Origin: an uncultured Lachnospiraceae bacterium
GTDB lineage: Bacteria > Bacillota_A > Clostridia > Lachnospirales > Lachnospiraceae
NCBI GenBank assembly: GCA_947177885.1
Contig: CAMWWF010000035.1
Coordinates: 1-14,014, forward strand
Direction of reading: 5' to 3'
DNA length: 14,014 nucleotides
The stretch's first letter is position 1. Each line of letters begins with the position of its first letter. The notes under the pieces are model-generated. The model was given only the letters and a program-made list of their open reading frames with translations, had not been told where the DNA came from and searched no databases. A program made the position numbers and the translations under genes. Below, one piece after another: positions 1-6,833 of the stretch.

Positions 1-1
1 C

Positions 2-1669
2 GGGAATACCGGCAGCGGGAATATAACTGACGGAAATCTGACCATACAGCTTCCGGACAACACGGAAAGTTATCGGGCGGCCCTGCGGAGATTCGGAGAC
101 AGCGCGGGTTCCCATGTCAATAATATCACTGCGGCCACCGCTGACAGAAGTGAAACCATCACGAACAGTCTGAGTACTTTCAATGCGGAACTGGAGGCGG
201 CGGGAAACCATTTGCAGCAGCTCTCATACGTGTTGCAGCAGGGCGCGGATCAGATCAGCGCCGATGTGGATGCAGTGATCGGCCAGTGCAGGGTTTTACG
301 ACGGACCATACAGGGATTGCGGGATGACCTGTTCCGCTACGAGGGTATCACAGTGGCGGACACTTCTGATGAAGCGCCGGGGGAGGAACTTGGAGACTCT
401 GAGGAGGTGCAGACGGCTTACTATGACACTTCCGCTTTTCAGCAGGGTAAGGTAACACTTTGTACCAACAGAGGACTTGTGGAGGCGGACAACAGCGTGG
501 GCGGCATTGTGGGCCAGGTGGCCACGGAGTATGATTTTGATCCCGAGGAGGATATCGAGGTCAGCGGTATGGAGAGCTTTCACATTGAACAGACGGTGAA
601 GGCCGTGATCCGGGAGAGCCGTAATTTCGGAGATGTGGTCAGCAAGAAGGATTATGTGGGTGGCGTGGTAGGAAGAGCGGAATTTGGGGCGGTGATCTCC
701 TGTGAATCCTACGGTGCGGTCAGCAGTACCGGAGGAAGCTATGTGGGTGGTATTGCCGGCTCCTCCGGTTATTGTGTCAGAAGCTGTTATGCCATGGGGC
801 AGCTTTCAGGCAGAAATTATGTGGGAGGCATTGCGGGAAAAGGATGTGATATTTTCTACAGTTACGCATATCCCTTCGTGGAGGCTGAAGGGGAGTACAG
901 CGGTTCCATTGCAGGTCAGCTCCAGAAAGAGGGAATTCTTTCCGGTAATTACTATGTGCGGGGAAATGTGCCGGGAGTCGATGCCATCGGTTATGAGGGC
1001 GGGGCAACACCGCTTTCCTATGAAGAATTCTGCAGCAGCGAGGGAATGCCGGCGGCATTTTCGGAGTTTACCGTCAGCTTTCAGGCGGACGGGAGAGAAC
1101 TGGCTTCCTTGCAGTGCCGTTACGGGGAAGCCATCGATCCTGCGGCGATCCCTGCGGTGCCAGAGAAAGAGGGCTGCTACGGATTCTGGCCGGAGTTTGT
1201 TTTTTCCCGTGGCACCGGCTATCGTGTGTTGGAGTCTCAATATGAGAACTGGGTATCTTCTCTGGCAAGTGCGGAATGTAATGAAGAGGGGAAAACACGC
1301 GTTCTGGTACAGGGAGAGTTTTTACCGGAGATGCAGCTTGTGCTGAGAGAGATGCAAGAGGGCATGTCGGTCACCGTGGAAGGCACGGGGGAGACCGGAG
1401 ACTTCACCGGTTCCATGACGGTGCGGGCAGTCTGTGAGGACCCGGAGAACACCACAGTGGAGCTGTATGAAAATGGCAGCTATCGGCAGGTTCCCGCCGA
1501 AGTGATGGGGAGCTATGTGGAATTTGCCATGGAGAATCCCGGAACCTTCCGTCTCACGGAGACGGCAGGCGGCAGCATATGGATCCTTCCTGCCGCAGCA
1601 GGAGCGGCGGTGTTGGCGCTGATCACAGTGCTGGCAGTGAAGGGGATCGGGAAACGGCGGAGAAGGTAG
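2..1669 (+). CDS. GLUG-repeat cell-surface protein, C-terminal part (5' end outside window)
   Basis: The frame is open from base 2 with no stop before 1669, so the gene starts upstream; 555 residues are visible. The TTG at 212 is an internal codon, not a start. The first ~115 visible residues look helical and polar, possibly coiled coil. Residues ~149-310 carry about five GLUG-type repeats with cores VGGIVGQ (166), VGGVVGR (219), VGGIAGS (248), VGGIAGK (274) and a degenerate SGSIAGQ (300). A beta-rich stretch follows; its GYGFWPEF-like part resembles Listeria-Bacteroides repeat modules. Residues ~525-547 form one hydrophobic segment followed by KRRRR, a stop-transfer anchor. No LPXTG motif is present. 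This is known architecture for exported adhesin-like proteins of gut Firmicutes; ligand and function are unknown. It is separated from ptb by 156 nt containing a promoter, so it is probably a separate transcription unit. Confidence 0.8.
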   Translation, partial: GNTGSGNITDGNLTIQLPDNTESYRAALRRFGDSAGSHVNNITAATADRSETITNSLSTFNAELEAAGNHLQQLSYVLQQGADQISADVDAVIGQCRVLRRTIQGLRDDLFRYEGITVADTSDEAPGEELGDSEEVQTAYYDTSAFQQGKVTLCTNRGLVEADNSVGGIVGQVATEYDFDPEEDIEVSGMESFHIEQTVKAVIRESRNFGDVVSKKDYVGGVVGRAEFGAVISCESYGAVSSTGGSYVGGIAGSSGYCVRSCYAMGQLSGRNYVGGIAGKGCDIFYSYAYPFVEAEGEYSGSIAGQLQKEGILSGNYYVRGNVPGVDAIGYEGGATPLSYEEFCSSEGMPAAFSEFTVSFQADGRELASLQCRYGEAIDPAAIPAVPEKEGCYGFWPEFVFSRGTGYRVLESQYENWVSSLASAECNEEGKTRVLVQGEFLPEMQLVLREMQEGMSVTVEGTGETGDFTGSMTVRAVCEDPENTTVELYENGSYRQVPAEVMGSYVEFAMENPGTFRLTETAGGSIWILPAAAGAAVLALITVLAVKGIGKRRRR

Positions 1670-1712
1670 CTGTCGATGGCGTTAAAAATCTCACTTGAAA
1701 TGAAAAGTAACA

Positions 1713-1741
1713 TTGCATTTTACTGCCGCCTGTGTTATTAT
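1713..1741 (+). promoter_or_regulatory. Putative promoter of ptb-buk operon (extended -10)
   Basis: A -35-like TTGCAT (1713-1718) is followed after exactly 17 nt by TATTAT (1736-1741), preceded by TGT to give an extended -10 element. The -35 is poor, but the extended -10 can compensate. Transcription would start near 1748, leaving a leader of about 78 nt before ptb. This is prediction by eye; an overlapping TTGAAA-17-TTTTAC arrangement is weaker. Confidence 0.45.
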
Positions 1742-1768
1742 TTTAACGATTAAAGTACTGATGCAGAG

Positions 1769-1788
1769 GAACCTTTTGGGGAAGGTTC
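1769..1788 (+). other. Hairpin in the ptb leader
   Basis: GAACCTT (1769-1775) pairs perfectly with AAGGTTC (1782-1788) around a six-base TTGGGG loop. Two flanking pairs, one of them G-U, extend the stem to nine. It lies downstream of the predicted ptb promoter and about 37 nt before the start codon. No T-tract follows, so it is more likely a leader hairpin than an intrinsic terminator of the upstream gene. Confidence 0.4.
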
Positions 1789-1825
1789 TTCTGGTTAAGA
1801 TTACCGGAAAGGCGGGTTGTTTAAG

Positions 1826-2749
1826 ATGAACAAGGGATTTGACGAAATTATCAGCAAGGTCAGGGAATGCGGAAAGAAGACAGTGGCCGTATCCGTGGCA
1901 CAGGATTCCGCGGTATTGGAGGCGATCAAGGAGGCGAAGGCAAGGGGGATCGCCGATGCGATCCTGGTAGGCGATGAAGCGAAGATCAGGGAGATCGCCG
2001 CTTCCATCGATATGAACCTTGACGGGTATGAGATCATTGATGAACCGGATATGATCCAGGCTTCTCTGAAAGCGGTAAAGCTTGCCCACGAGGGCAGAGC
2101 CGATATGTACATGAAAGGTCTGATCGATACTAAGAATTTCCTGAAGAGTGTTCTGGATAAGGAAGTGGGACTCCGCACCGGCGGAACGCTGTCCCATGTG
2201 TGTGTGTTCGATGTTCCCGGTATTGACAGGCTTCTGTTCCTGGCGGATGTGGCATTTATGACTTATCCCTCACTGGAGGAAAAGGTGAGCATTATCAATA
2301 ATACACTTCCTGTCTGCAAAGCGTGCGGTGTGGATGTGCCCAAGGTAGCGCCCCTGGCTGCTGTGGAGGTGGTCAATCCCAAGATGCCTGTGACGGTGGA
2401 TGCGGCGGAACTGACGAAGATGTGTGAGGAGGGTAAGCTGACCGGCTGTATCGTGGACGGTCCTCTTTCCCTGGATCTGGCCATCGATCCCGAGGCGGCA
2501 AAGCATAAGGGAGCTACCGACAGAAAGATTCAGGGTGATGCGGACATTCTGCTGTTCCCTGACATTCATGCGGGAAATCTGGTATATAAATGTCTGGTAC
2601 ATACGGTGCCCGGGCTGAAAAACGGCTGTATCCTGACCGGTACGAAGGTTCCCGTTATCCTCACCAGCCGCTCCGACACCTTTGAGACAAAGGTGAACTC
2701 TATCGCACTGGCGGCGGTTGTGGCTGAGGAGATGAAGAAGGGACAGTGA
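1826..2749 (+). CDS. ptb: Phosphate butyryltransferase
   Basis: Catalyses butyryl-CoA + phosphate to butyryl-phosphate + CoA in the cytoplasm, the step before butyrate kinase. The 307-residue product matches the usual length (about 300) of the PTA/PTB acyltransferase family across its full length. It includes the segments VAQDSAVLEAIKEA near the N terminus, DMYMKGLIDTKNFLKSVL, the GGTLSHVCVFDVP region, and the C-terminal GDADILLFPDIHAGN and LTSRSDT motifs typical of these enzymes. An in-frame TTG lies nine bases upstream, but ATG at 1826 has AAAGGCGGG ending nine bases before it and gives the standard N terminus. It is followed by a small ORF and then buk, the conserved ptb-buk pairing, which separates it from acetate-specific Pta. 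The true acyl chain preference (butyryl, branched or other) cannot be read from sequence. Confidence 0.94.
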   Translation: MNKGFDEIISKVRECGKKTVAVSVAQDSAVLEAIKEAKARGIADAILVGDEAKIREIAASIDMNLDGYEIIDEPDMIQASLKAVKLAHEGRADMYMKGLIDTKNFLKSVLDKEVGLRTGGTLSHVCVFDVPGIDRLLFLADVAFMTYPSLEEKVSIINNTLPVCKACGVDVPKVAPLAAVEVVNPKMPVTVDAAELTKMCEEGKLTGCIVDGPLSLDLAIDPEAAKHKGATDRKIQGDADILLFPDIHAGNLVYKCLVHTVPGLKNGCILTGTKVPVILTSRSDTFETKVNSIALAAVVAEEMKKGQ

Positions 2750-2787
2750 GATAAGCGGGAGCTTTTCGAGAGCGGAAAGGAAATGCA

Positions 2788-2931
2788 ATGCTGGAAGATG
2801 TTATTGAAACTGTTGTAGAGATTGCGATGGACGTTGCGGAAGCAGTTATAACAGACAAAGTAGAAAAGAAAAAGAAGGTTTCGCATTCCTGTGATGCGGA
2901 GACAGAACAGATTGCTACAGGCGGTAATTGA
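2788..2931 (+). CDS. Putative 47-aa small protein between ptb and buk
   Basis: An ATG at 2788 opens 47 codons ending in TGA at 2929-2931. AAAGGA at 2776-2781 lies six bases upstream, a good ribosome binding site. The start is 38 nt after the ptb stop. The product begins MLEDVIETVVEIAMDVAEAV, an amphipathic-looking helix alternating acidic and aliphatic residues, then a lysine-rich stretch (KVEKKKK, residues 24-30) and a polar tail. I do not recognise a family. The helix-plus-basic pattern would suit a small membrane-peripheral or partner-binding protein, but that is inference. The minus-strand frame over the same bases is longer but lies antisense within an operon and looks non-coding. The main doubt is whether this is translated at all. 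Confidence 0.5.
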   Translation: MLEDVIETVVEIAMDVAEAVITDKVEKKKKVSHSCDAETEQIATGGN

Positions 2932-2947
2932 ATAGAAACATCTGCCT

Positions 2948-3029
2948 GAACAGTACAATGTGTTATAGCACATGAACATTTACGGATGTCCGGACGACTG
3001 GAAAGATCCTGCTGACATTGGTACTGTTC
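2948..3029 (+). other. Long-range stem enclosing the spacer before buk
   Basis: GAACAGTAC (2948-2956) is the perfect reverse complement of GTACTGTTC (3021-3029). The helix continues inward as AATGT (2957-2961) with ACATT (3015-3019), with a single bulged G at 3020, giving 14 pairs. The enclosed 53 nt can form a smaller stem, ACATT/GATGT (2976-2989), and contain the palindrome GTCCGGAC. No T-tract follows. It ends about 20 nt before the buk ribosome binding site. No known riboswitch class is recognised. Confidence 0.45.
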
Positions 3030-3061
3030 GGGCGGATGCGGAACTGGAAGAGGAGAAGAAT

Positions 3062-4129
3062 ATGTCAGTAAAAAGTTTGATCATTAACCCAGGTTCTACA
3101 TCCACCAAGATCGGTGTGTTTGAGGATGAGACATTATTATTTGAGGAGACGCTGAGACATTCCACAGAGGAGATCGGCAGCTATGAGACCATTGTTGACC
3201 AGAAGGATTTCCGCAGGAAGATCATTACCGACCTGCTGGAATCGAAGAACTTTGATCTGAAGAGTCTGGATGTGGTAGTGGGACGGGGCGGAATGTTAAA
3301 GCCCATTCCCGGCGGCACATACGCTGTTACGGATGCTCTGCTGGCGGATCTGAAAGTGGGAGTACAGGGACAGCATGCTTCCAATCTGGGTGGTATTCTG
3401 GCTAAGGAGATCGCCGACTCCATCGGAGTGCCTTCCTATATCGTGGATCCCACGGTTGTGGATGAACTGATACCTGTTGCCAGATATTCCGGTGTACCGG
3501 AGCTTCCCCGCGTCAGCATTTTCCATGCTCTGAACCAGAAGGCAGTGGCGAAGAGATATGCAAAAGAAGCAGGAAAGCCTTATGAGAGTCTGCGGCTGAT
3601 CGTGGTACATATGGGCGGCGGTGTCTCCGTGGGTGCTCATGAGAACGGCAAGGTGATCGATGTCTTTAACGCGTTGGACGGAGACGGCGCTTTCTCCCCT
3701 GAGAGGGCAGGAGCGGTGCCCAGCGGTGCGCTGGTAAAGATGTGCTTCTCCGGAAAGTATACCGAGAAGGAAGTCTACAGCAAACTTGTGGGCAAGGGCG
3801 GCTTTAACGCTTACCTCAACACCAACGACATGCGCGAAGTGACGAAGATGGCAGGGGAAGGCAACGAGAAGGCTGCTGAGGTAAAACAGGCATTCATCTA
3901 TCAGGTTGCCAAGGATATCGGTTCCATGGCATGTGTGCTGAAGGGCAGGGTGGATCAGATCATTGTCACCGGAGGAATCGCTTATGGCGCTGATGTCGTG
4001 TCCGCGTTGAAGGAGCATGCGGAGTGGATCGCGCCTTTCACCGTATATCCCGGGGAGGATGAACTGCTGGCACTGGCACAGGGCGCTCTCCGTGTGCTGA
4101 ACGGCGAAGAGAAAGCTATGGAGTATTAG
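3062..4129 (+). CDS. buk: Butyrate kinase
   Basis: Transfers phosphate from butyryl-phosphate to ADP, giving butyrate and ATP, the last step of the Ptb-Buk route. The product is 355 residues, the normal family length, an acetate/butyrate kinase of the ASKHA fold. Visible signatures are the N-terminal phosphate-binding [12 protein letters not shown] (residues 9-20), [14 protein letters not shown], the central [14 protein letters not shown] (from residue 183), and ITGGIAYG near the C terminus. An in-frame ATG at 2972 would add 30 residues of unlikely sequence. ATG at 3062 has AGGAG at 3051-3055, six bases upstream, and gives the standard [13 protein letters not shown] start. It is separated from the small ORF by 130 nt that can fold, and is probably co-transcribed with ptb. 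Related kinases may accept branched acyl phosphates. Confidence 0.95.
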   Translation: MSVKSLIINPGSTSTKIGVFEDETLLFEETLRHSTEEIGSYETIVDQKDFRRKIITDLLESKNFDLKSLDVVVGRGGMLKPIPGGTYAVTDALLADLKVGVQGQHASNLGGILAKEIADSIGVPSYIVDPTVVDELIPVARYSGVPELPRVSIFHALNQKAVAKRYAKEAGKPYESLRLIVVHMGGGVSVGAHENGKVIDVFNALDGDGAFSPERAGAVPSGALVKMCFSGKYTEKEVYSKLVGKGGFNAYLNTNDMREVTKMAGEGNEKAAEVKQAFIYQVAKDIGSMACVLKGRVDQIIVTGGIAYGADVVSALKEHAEWIAPFTVYPGEDELLALAQGALRVLNGEEKAMEY

Positions 4130-4245
4130 TGCACTGGCCGATTGATTTTATGCAGGGCAGTCGGCGGTTGGATGGCATCCATGCCGTGACCGGTCTGTGA
4201 TCCTGATAAGTATACCGGAAAAGGTTAGAAAGCTTACAAGAGAAT

Positions 4246-4299
4246 ACCCCGCTGTAAACAGGTAAGACGGTGCAGGATGACCTCTGTTTACGGCGGGGT
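4246..4299 (+). terminator. Strong hairpin after buk, possible atypical terminator
   Basis: ACCCCGCTGTAAACAG (4246-4261) pairs with CTGTTTACGGCGGGGT (4284-4299): 16 pairs with one G-U, around a 22-nt loop. It lies 116 nt after the buk stop. The bases after it (TGGCTTATG) are not T-rich, so intrinsic termination is doubtful; it could instead block exonucleases or belong to a structured leader for ktrB. Confidence 0.4.
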
Positions 4300-4359
4300 T
4301 GGCTTATGCCGGGTGAAGTCGTGTGGTCAAAGACCGGCGATTGCGTATAAAAAATTCCA

Positions 4360-4483
4360 CCTGTGCGGTTGGACGTTTCAAGGAGCATCCAACCTGACTC
4401 CCGCATTCACAAATCTGCACTTATGCGAATCTGCCTGCACATCCGTGTTTTGCTCATTTGGGAGTGGATTGCAGCCGCACAGG
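4360..4483. repeat. Nested inverted-repeat element upstream of ktrB
   Basis: Outer arms CCTGTGCGG (4360-4368) and CCGCACAGG (4475-4483) are perfect complements. Inside are GGTTGGA (4367-4373) with TCCAACC (4388-4394), ACTCCC (4397-4402) with GGGAGT (4460-4465), and CGCAT (4402-4406) with ATGCG (4423-4427). The outer arms are flanked by A-rich and T-rich runs on opposite sides, extending the imperfect symmetry. The layout suits a multi-branched RNA or a small palindromic repeat unit. It matches no family I can name. Confidence 0.45.
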
Positions 4484-4504
4484 CAGAAAAATTTCCACAG
4501 GATG

Positions 4505-4533
4505 TAGTCAGGTTTCCCGGAAGGTGGTATACT
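4505..4533 (+). promoter_or_regulatory. Putative ktrB promoter (extended -10)
   Basis: TAGTCA (4505-4510, four of six to consensus) is followed after 17 nt by TATACT (4528-4533). TGG directly before the hexamer makes an extended -10. The predicted start near 4540 leaves a 46- or 94-nt leader, depending on which ktrB start is used. Confidence 0.5.
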
Positions 4534-4585
4534 GTATCTGTTATGTGACGGATATCGGTGCCCGTCATAGAGTATTTTACAGGAT

Positions 4586-6010
4586 ATGGGTCGTTATAAA
4601 AGAAAGCTTGTAGTATGGAAAGAATTTAAGAAAATGAAGATAAACGGCAATAAATCTATTTATAAATATAATATGTGGCAGGCAATTTCCCCCATGAAAC
4701 TGATCTTGGGCGGATATCTCACCATTATATTGGTCGGTACGGCGCTTCTGATGCTTCCGATCTCCACAAAAGGGCCGGGCTCCACCGGATGGACCGACTG
4801 TTTCTTTACCGCTACATCGGCCACCTGTGTGACAGGTCTTGTGCGGTTCGACACTTTCTCGCACTGGACGATGTTTGGCCAGCTGGTTATCCTGGGGCTT
4901 ATCCAGATCGGCGGGATCGGCTTTATGACCATAGCGATCCTGGTGATGGTGCTGACAAAAAGGAAGATTCATCTGAGTCAGCGTTCCCTGATGCAGAATT
5001 CCATCTCTGCACCGCAGATCGGCGGTATTGTGCGTATGACCAAGTTCATTGCGCTGGGAACATTGCTGATCGAGGGGATTGGCGCTGCCCTGCTGTGTGT
5101 TGATTTTATTCCCCGCTTCGGGATCGGTCAGGGAATCTTTTTTTCTCTGTTTCATTCGATCTCCGCTTTCTGTAACGGAGGCTTTGATTTGATGGGAGGT
5201 GCCACGGGTGAGTTTTCATCTCTCACCGGTATGGTTGGAAACTGGTATGTGTGTGCGGTGATCATGCTGCTGATCTTTGTGGGCGGTCTGGGATTCTTTG
5301 TATGGCACGATCTCCTGACACGGAAATTCCGGTTCAGGAGGCTGAACCTCCACAGCAAAATGGTTCTGGCTATCAGTGTGGGTCTGGTCATTGTGGGAGC
5401 TCTGGTGATGGCGCTGCTGGAGTGGAACCAGGCGGCTTATGCGGGCCTGTCCGCGGGAGAGAAGATCAATGCGGCACTCTTTCAATCGGTCAGCGTGCGA
5501 ACTGCGGGCTTTAATACCGTTGATCTGGCAAGTATGTCGGAGGGCGGCATATTTGTGATGACATGCCTTATGTTCATCGGCGGTTCCACGGGTTCCACGG
5601 CGGGAGGGATCAAGACCACTACCTTCTGGATCCTGTGTATCAGTATTCTGGTTACTTTTCGCAGAAAGAAGAATATTGAGATGTTCGGGCGGAGGATGGA
5701 AGAGGGAATTACCAGGACTGCCTCCTGTGTGTTTATGACATATCTTCTTCTGTCGGTGACGGTCAGCGTGATCATATCCGCGCTGGAGGATTTGCCGCTG
5801 CTGACGGCGCTCTTTGAATCCGTGTCGGCTGTGGCAACCGTAGGATTGACGCTGGGAGTGACACCGGGACTGGGAATGGTGTCCAAGCTGCTGCTGGCAT
5901 TTCTGATGCTGTGCGGAAGAGTGGGATCCATCTCTATGCTGCTGGCATTTTCCTCGGAGAAGCGGGTGACAAATTCCAGACTGCCGCTGGAGAAGGTTCA
6001 GGTGGGGTGA
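4586..6010 (+). CDS. ktrB: Potassium uptake protein, TrkH/KtrB family
   Basis: Membrane subunit of a K+ uptake system, driven by the membrane potential or Na+. The 474-residue product shows the fourfold M1-P-M2 repeat of the TrkH/KtrB/HKT superfamily. The four pore loops carry filter glycines at TCVTGL (80-85), CNGGF (196-200), RTAGF (305-309) and ATVGL (417-421). GGSTGSTAGGIKT (332-344) is the gating loop in the broken M2 helix of the third repeat. The following small single-RCK partner indicates a Ktr rather than a large Trk system. The start is uncertain: ATG at 4586 has AGGA only one base away, while ATG at 4634 has GGAAAG about 11 bases upstream and gives MKINGNKS, a more family-like N terminus. 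I give the longer form. ktrA follows after 153 nt. Confidence 0.92.
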   Translation: MGRYKRKLVVWKEFKKMKINGNKSIYKYNMWQAISPMKLILGGYLTIILVGTALLMLPISTKGPGSTGWTDCFFTATSATCVTGLVRFDTFSHWTMFGQLVILGLIQIGGIGFMTIAILVMVLTKRKIHLSQRSLMQNSISAPQIGGIVRMTKFIALGTLLIEGIGAALLCVDFIPRFGIGQGIFFSLFHSISAFCNGGFDLMGGATGEFSSLTGMVGNWYVCAVIMLLIFVGGLGFFVWHDLLTRKFRFRRLNLHSKMVLAISVGLVIVGALVMALLEWNQAAYAGLSAGEKINAALFQSVSVRTAGFNTVDLASMSEGGIFVMTCLMFIGGSTGSTAGGIKTTTFWILCISILVTFRRKKNIEMFGRRMEEGITRTASCVFMTYLLLSVTVSVIISALEDLPLLTALFESVSAVATVGLTLGVTPGLGMVSKLLLAFLMLCGRVGSISMLLAFSSEKRVTNSRLPLEKVQVG

Positions 6011-6122
6011 GAAGGAGGCATAAAGCGGAAGCATATCAAAACCAGGCAGCGCCGGTGGTACTGCTTTCGGTGAAGGAAAGAAGGACAGGCTTGAAAGAGC
6101 AGATATAAGTATAGCTGTATTG

Positions 6123-6140
6123 GTCCGGCACAGACCGGAC
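6123..6140 (+). other. Small hairpin before ktrA ribosome binding site
   Basis: GTCCGG (6123-6128) and CCGGAC (6135-6140) form a perfect six-pair stem with a six-base loop. It lies about 12 nt before the GGAG of ktrA and could modulate RNA stability or initiation between the two subunit genes. No T-tract follows. Confidence 0.35.
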
Positions 6141-6163
6141 GGGAAGGAATTGGAGCAGGAAAT

Positions 6164-6805
6164 ATGAAATCAATTTTAATGATCGGGCTGGGACGGTTTG
6201 GACGCCACATGGCTCAGAAATTTCTGCAGAACGGCCACGAGGTGATGGCGATAGACTGCGACGAGGAGAGAGCGGATGCGGCGGTGGGGACGATCCGGCA
6301 GATTCTGATCGGCGATGCCACGGATGAGCGCTTTATGGAGTCACTGGGGATCCGCAATTTTGATCTGGCGGTGATCGCCATAGGAGAGAATTTTCAGACA
6401 GTGCTGGAGATCACAGTGCTGTTGAAGGACCTGGGATGTAAATATATTGTGGCCAGGGCCACAAAGGATGTGCATAAAAAGCTGCTCCTGCGAAACGGGG
6501 CGGATTACGTCTCCTATGCGGAGCGGGAGGTGGCGGAGAGGCTGGCCATCAAGTTCGGTGCGGACACCATTTTTGACTATGTGGAGCTGACCCCGGAAAT
6601 CGGTATTTATGAGATTGCCGTGCCCCGGAAATGGCTGGGAAAGAGCATGGTGGATCTGTCCATACGGACGAAATACCATGTGAGCGTCATGGCCACCAAA
6701 AAGCAGAACCAGATCTATCCCCTGCCTCATCCCTCCCATGTGTTCGAGGAGGATGAGAGCGTGATGGTCATGGGGTCCGCAAAGGACATCGAAGCCATCA
6801 CCTGA
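6164..6805 (+). CDS. ktrA: Ktr potassium uptake system regulatory subunit (RCK/TrkA family)
   Basis: Cytoplasmic ring-forming subunit that gates KtrB in response to nucleotides (ATP/ADP, NAD(H)), and in some Firmicutes to cyclic di-AMP bound at the C-terminal domain. The product is 213 residues, the usual KtrA length. An N-terminal Rossmann fold (TrkA-N, about 1-125) carries GLGRFG at 8-13 and an acidic residue (D31) at the end of the second strand, for ribose binding. The C-terminal RCK_C domain is about 135-213, from the region IGIYEIAVPRKWLGKS onward. GGAG at 6152-6155 with AGGA at 6157-6160 precedes the ATG. It lies downstream of ktrB on the same strand and is probably co-transcribed, although the 153-nt spacer is long. 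Confidence 0.93.
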   Translation: MKSILMIGLGRFGRHMAQKFLQNGHEVMAIDCDEERADAAVGTIRQILIGDATDERFMESLGIRNFDLAVIAIGENFQTVLEITVLLKDLGCKYIVARATKDVHKKLLLRNGADYVSYAEREVAERLAIKFGADTIFDYVELTPEIGIYEIAVPRKWLGKSMVDLSIRTKYHVSVMATKKQNQIYPLPHPSHVFEEDESVMVMGSAKDIEAIT

Positions 6806-6808
6806 TAT

Positions 6809-6833
6809 TCCGTCCGGTTAGGAATTGGACGGA
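6809..6833 (+). other. Hairpin immediately after ktrA
   Basis: TCCGTCC (6809-6815) and GGACGGA (6827-6833) are perfect complements around an 11-nt loop, starting four bases after the ktrA stop. The next bases are GAGCGTGTTTG, not a clean T-tract, so it is at best a weak intrinsic terminator. Confidence 0.4.

Larger units (their letters stand above)
4130..4585. other. 456-nt non-coding gap between buk and ktrB
   Basis: I see no convincing gene here. Two overlapping open frames (4277-4507 and 4363-4548) lack ribosome binding sites and have no protein-like pattern. The gap holds, in order, a small perfect repeat GGCAT-CC-ATGCC (4174-4185), a 16-bp hairpin (4246-4299), a nested inverted-repeat element (4360-4483) and the ktrB promoter (4505-4533). 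I looked for the ydaO-type cyclic di-AMP riboswitch that often precedes ktr genes in Firmicutes and did not recognise its conserved core. Confidence 0.6.

Noticed and set aside
212..214. TTG as the start of the first gene
   Set aside because: The frame is open upstream to the window edge with protein-like content and there is no ribosome binding site at 212. The gene is truncated by the window instead.
2566..2979. 137-codon minus-strand frame over the ptb-buk spacer
   Set aside because: It is antisense to ptb and the spacer, rich in Cys, Phe and Ser as shadow frames often are, and has no recognisable domain.
2972..3061. 30-residue N-terminal extension of buk from ATG 2972
   Set aside because: It lacks a binding site, overlaps the predicted stem, and butyrate kinases begin at the [16 protein letters not shown] start with a strong AGGAG.
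4277..4548. Two small plus-strand frames between buk and ktrB
   Set aside because: There is no ribosome binding site, and composition follows the inverted-repeat element rather than codon use. They are better explained as non-coding structure.
4130..4585. ydaO-type cyclic di-AMP riboswitch before ktrB
   Set aside because: Expected from the gene context, but its conserved core was not recognised on either strand.
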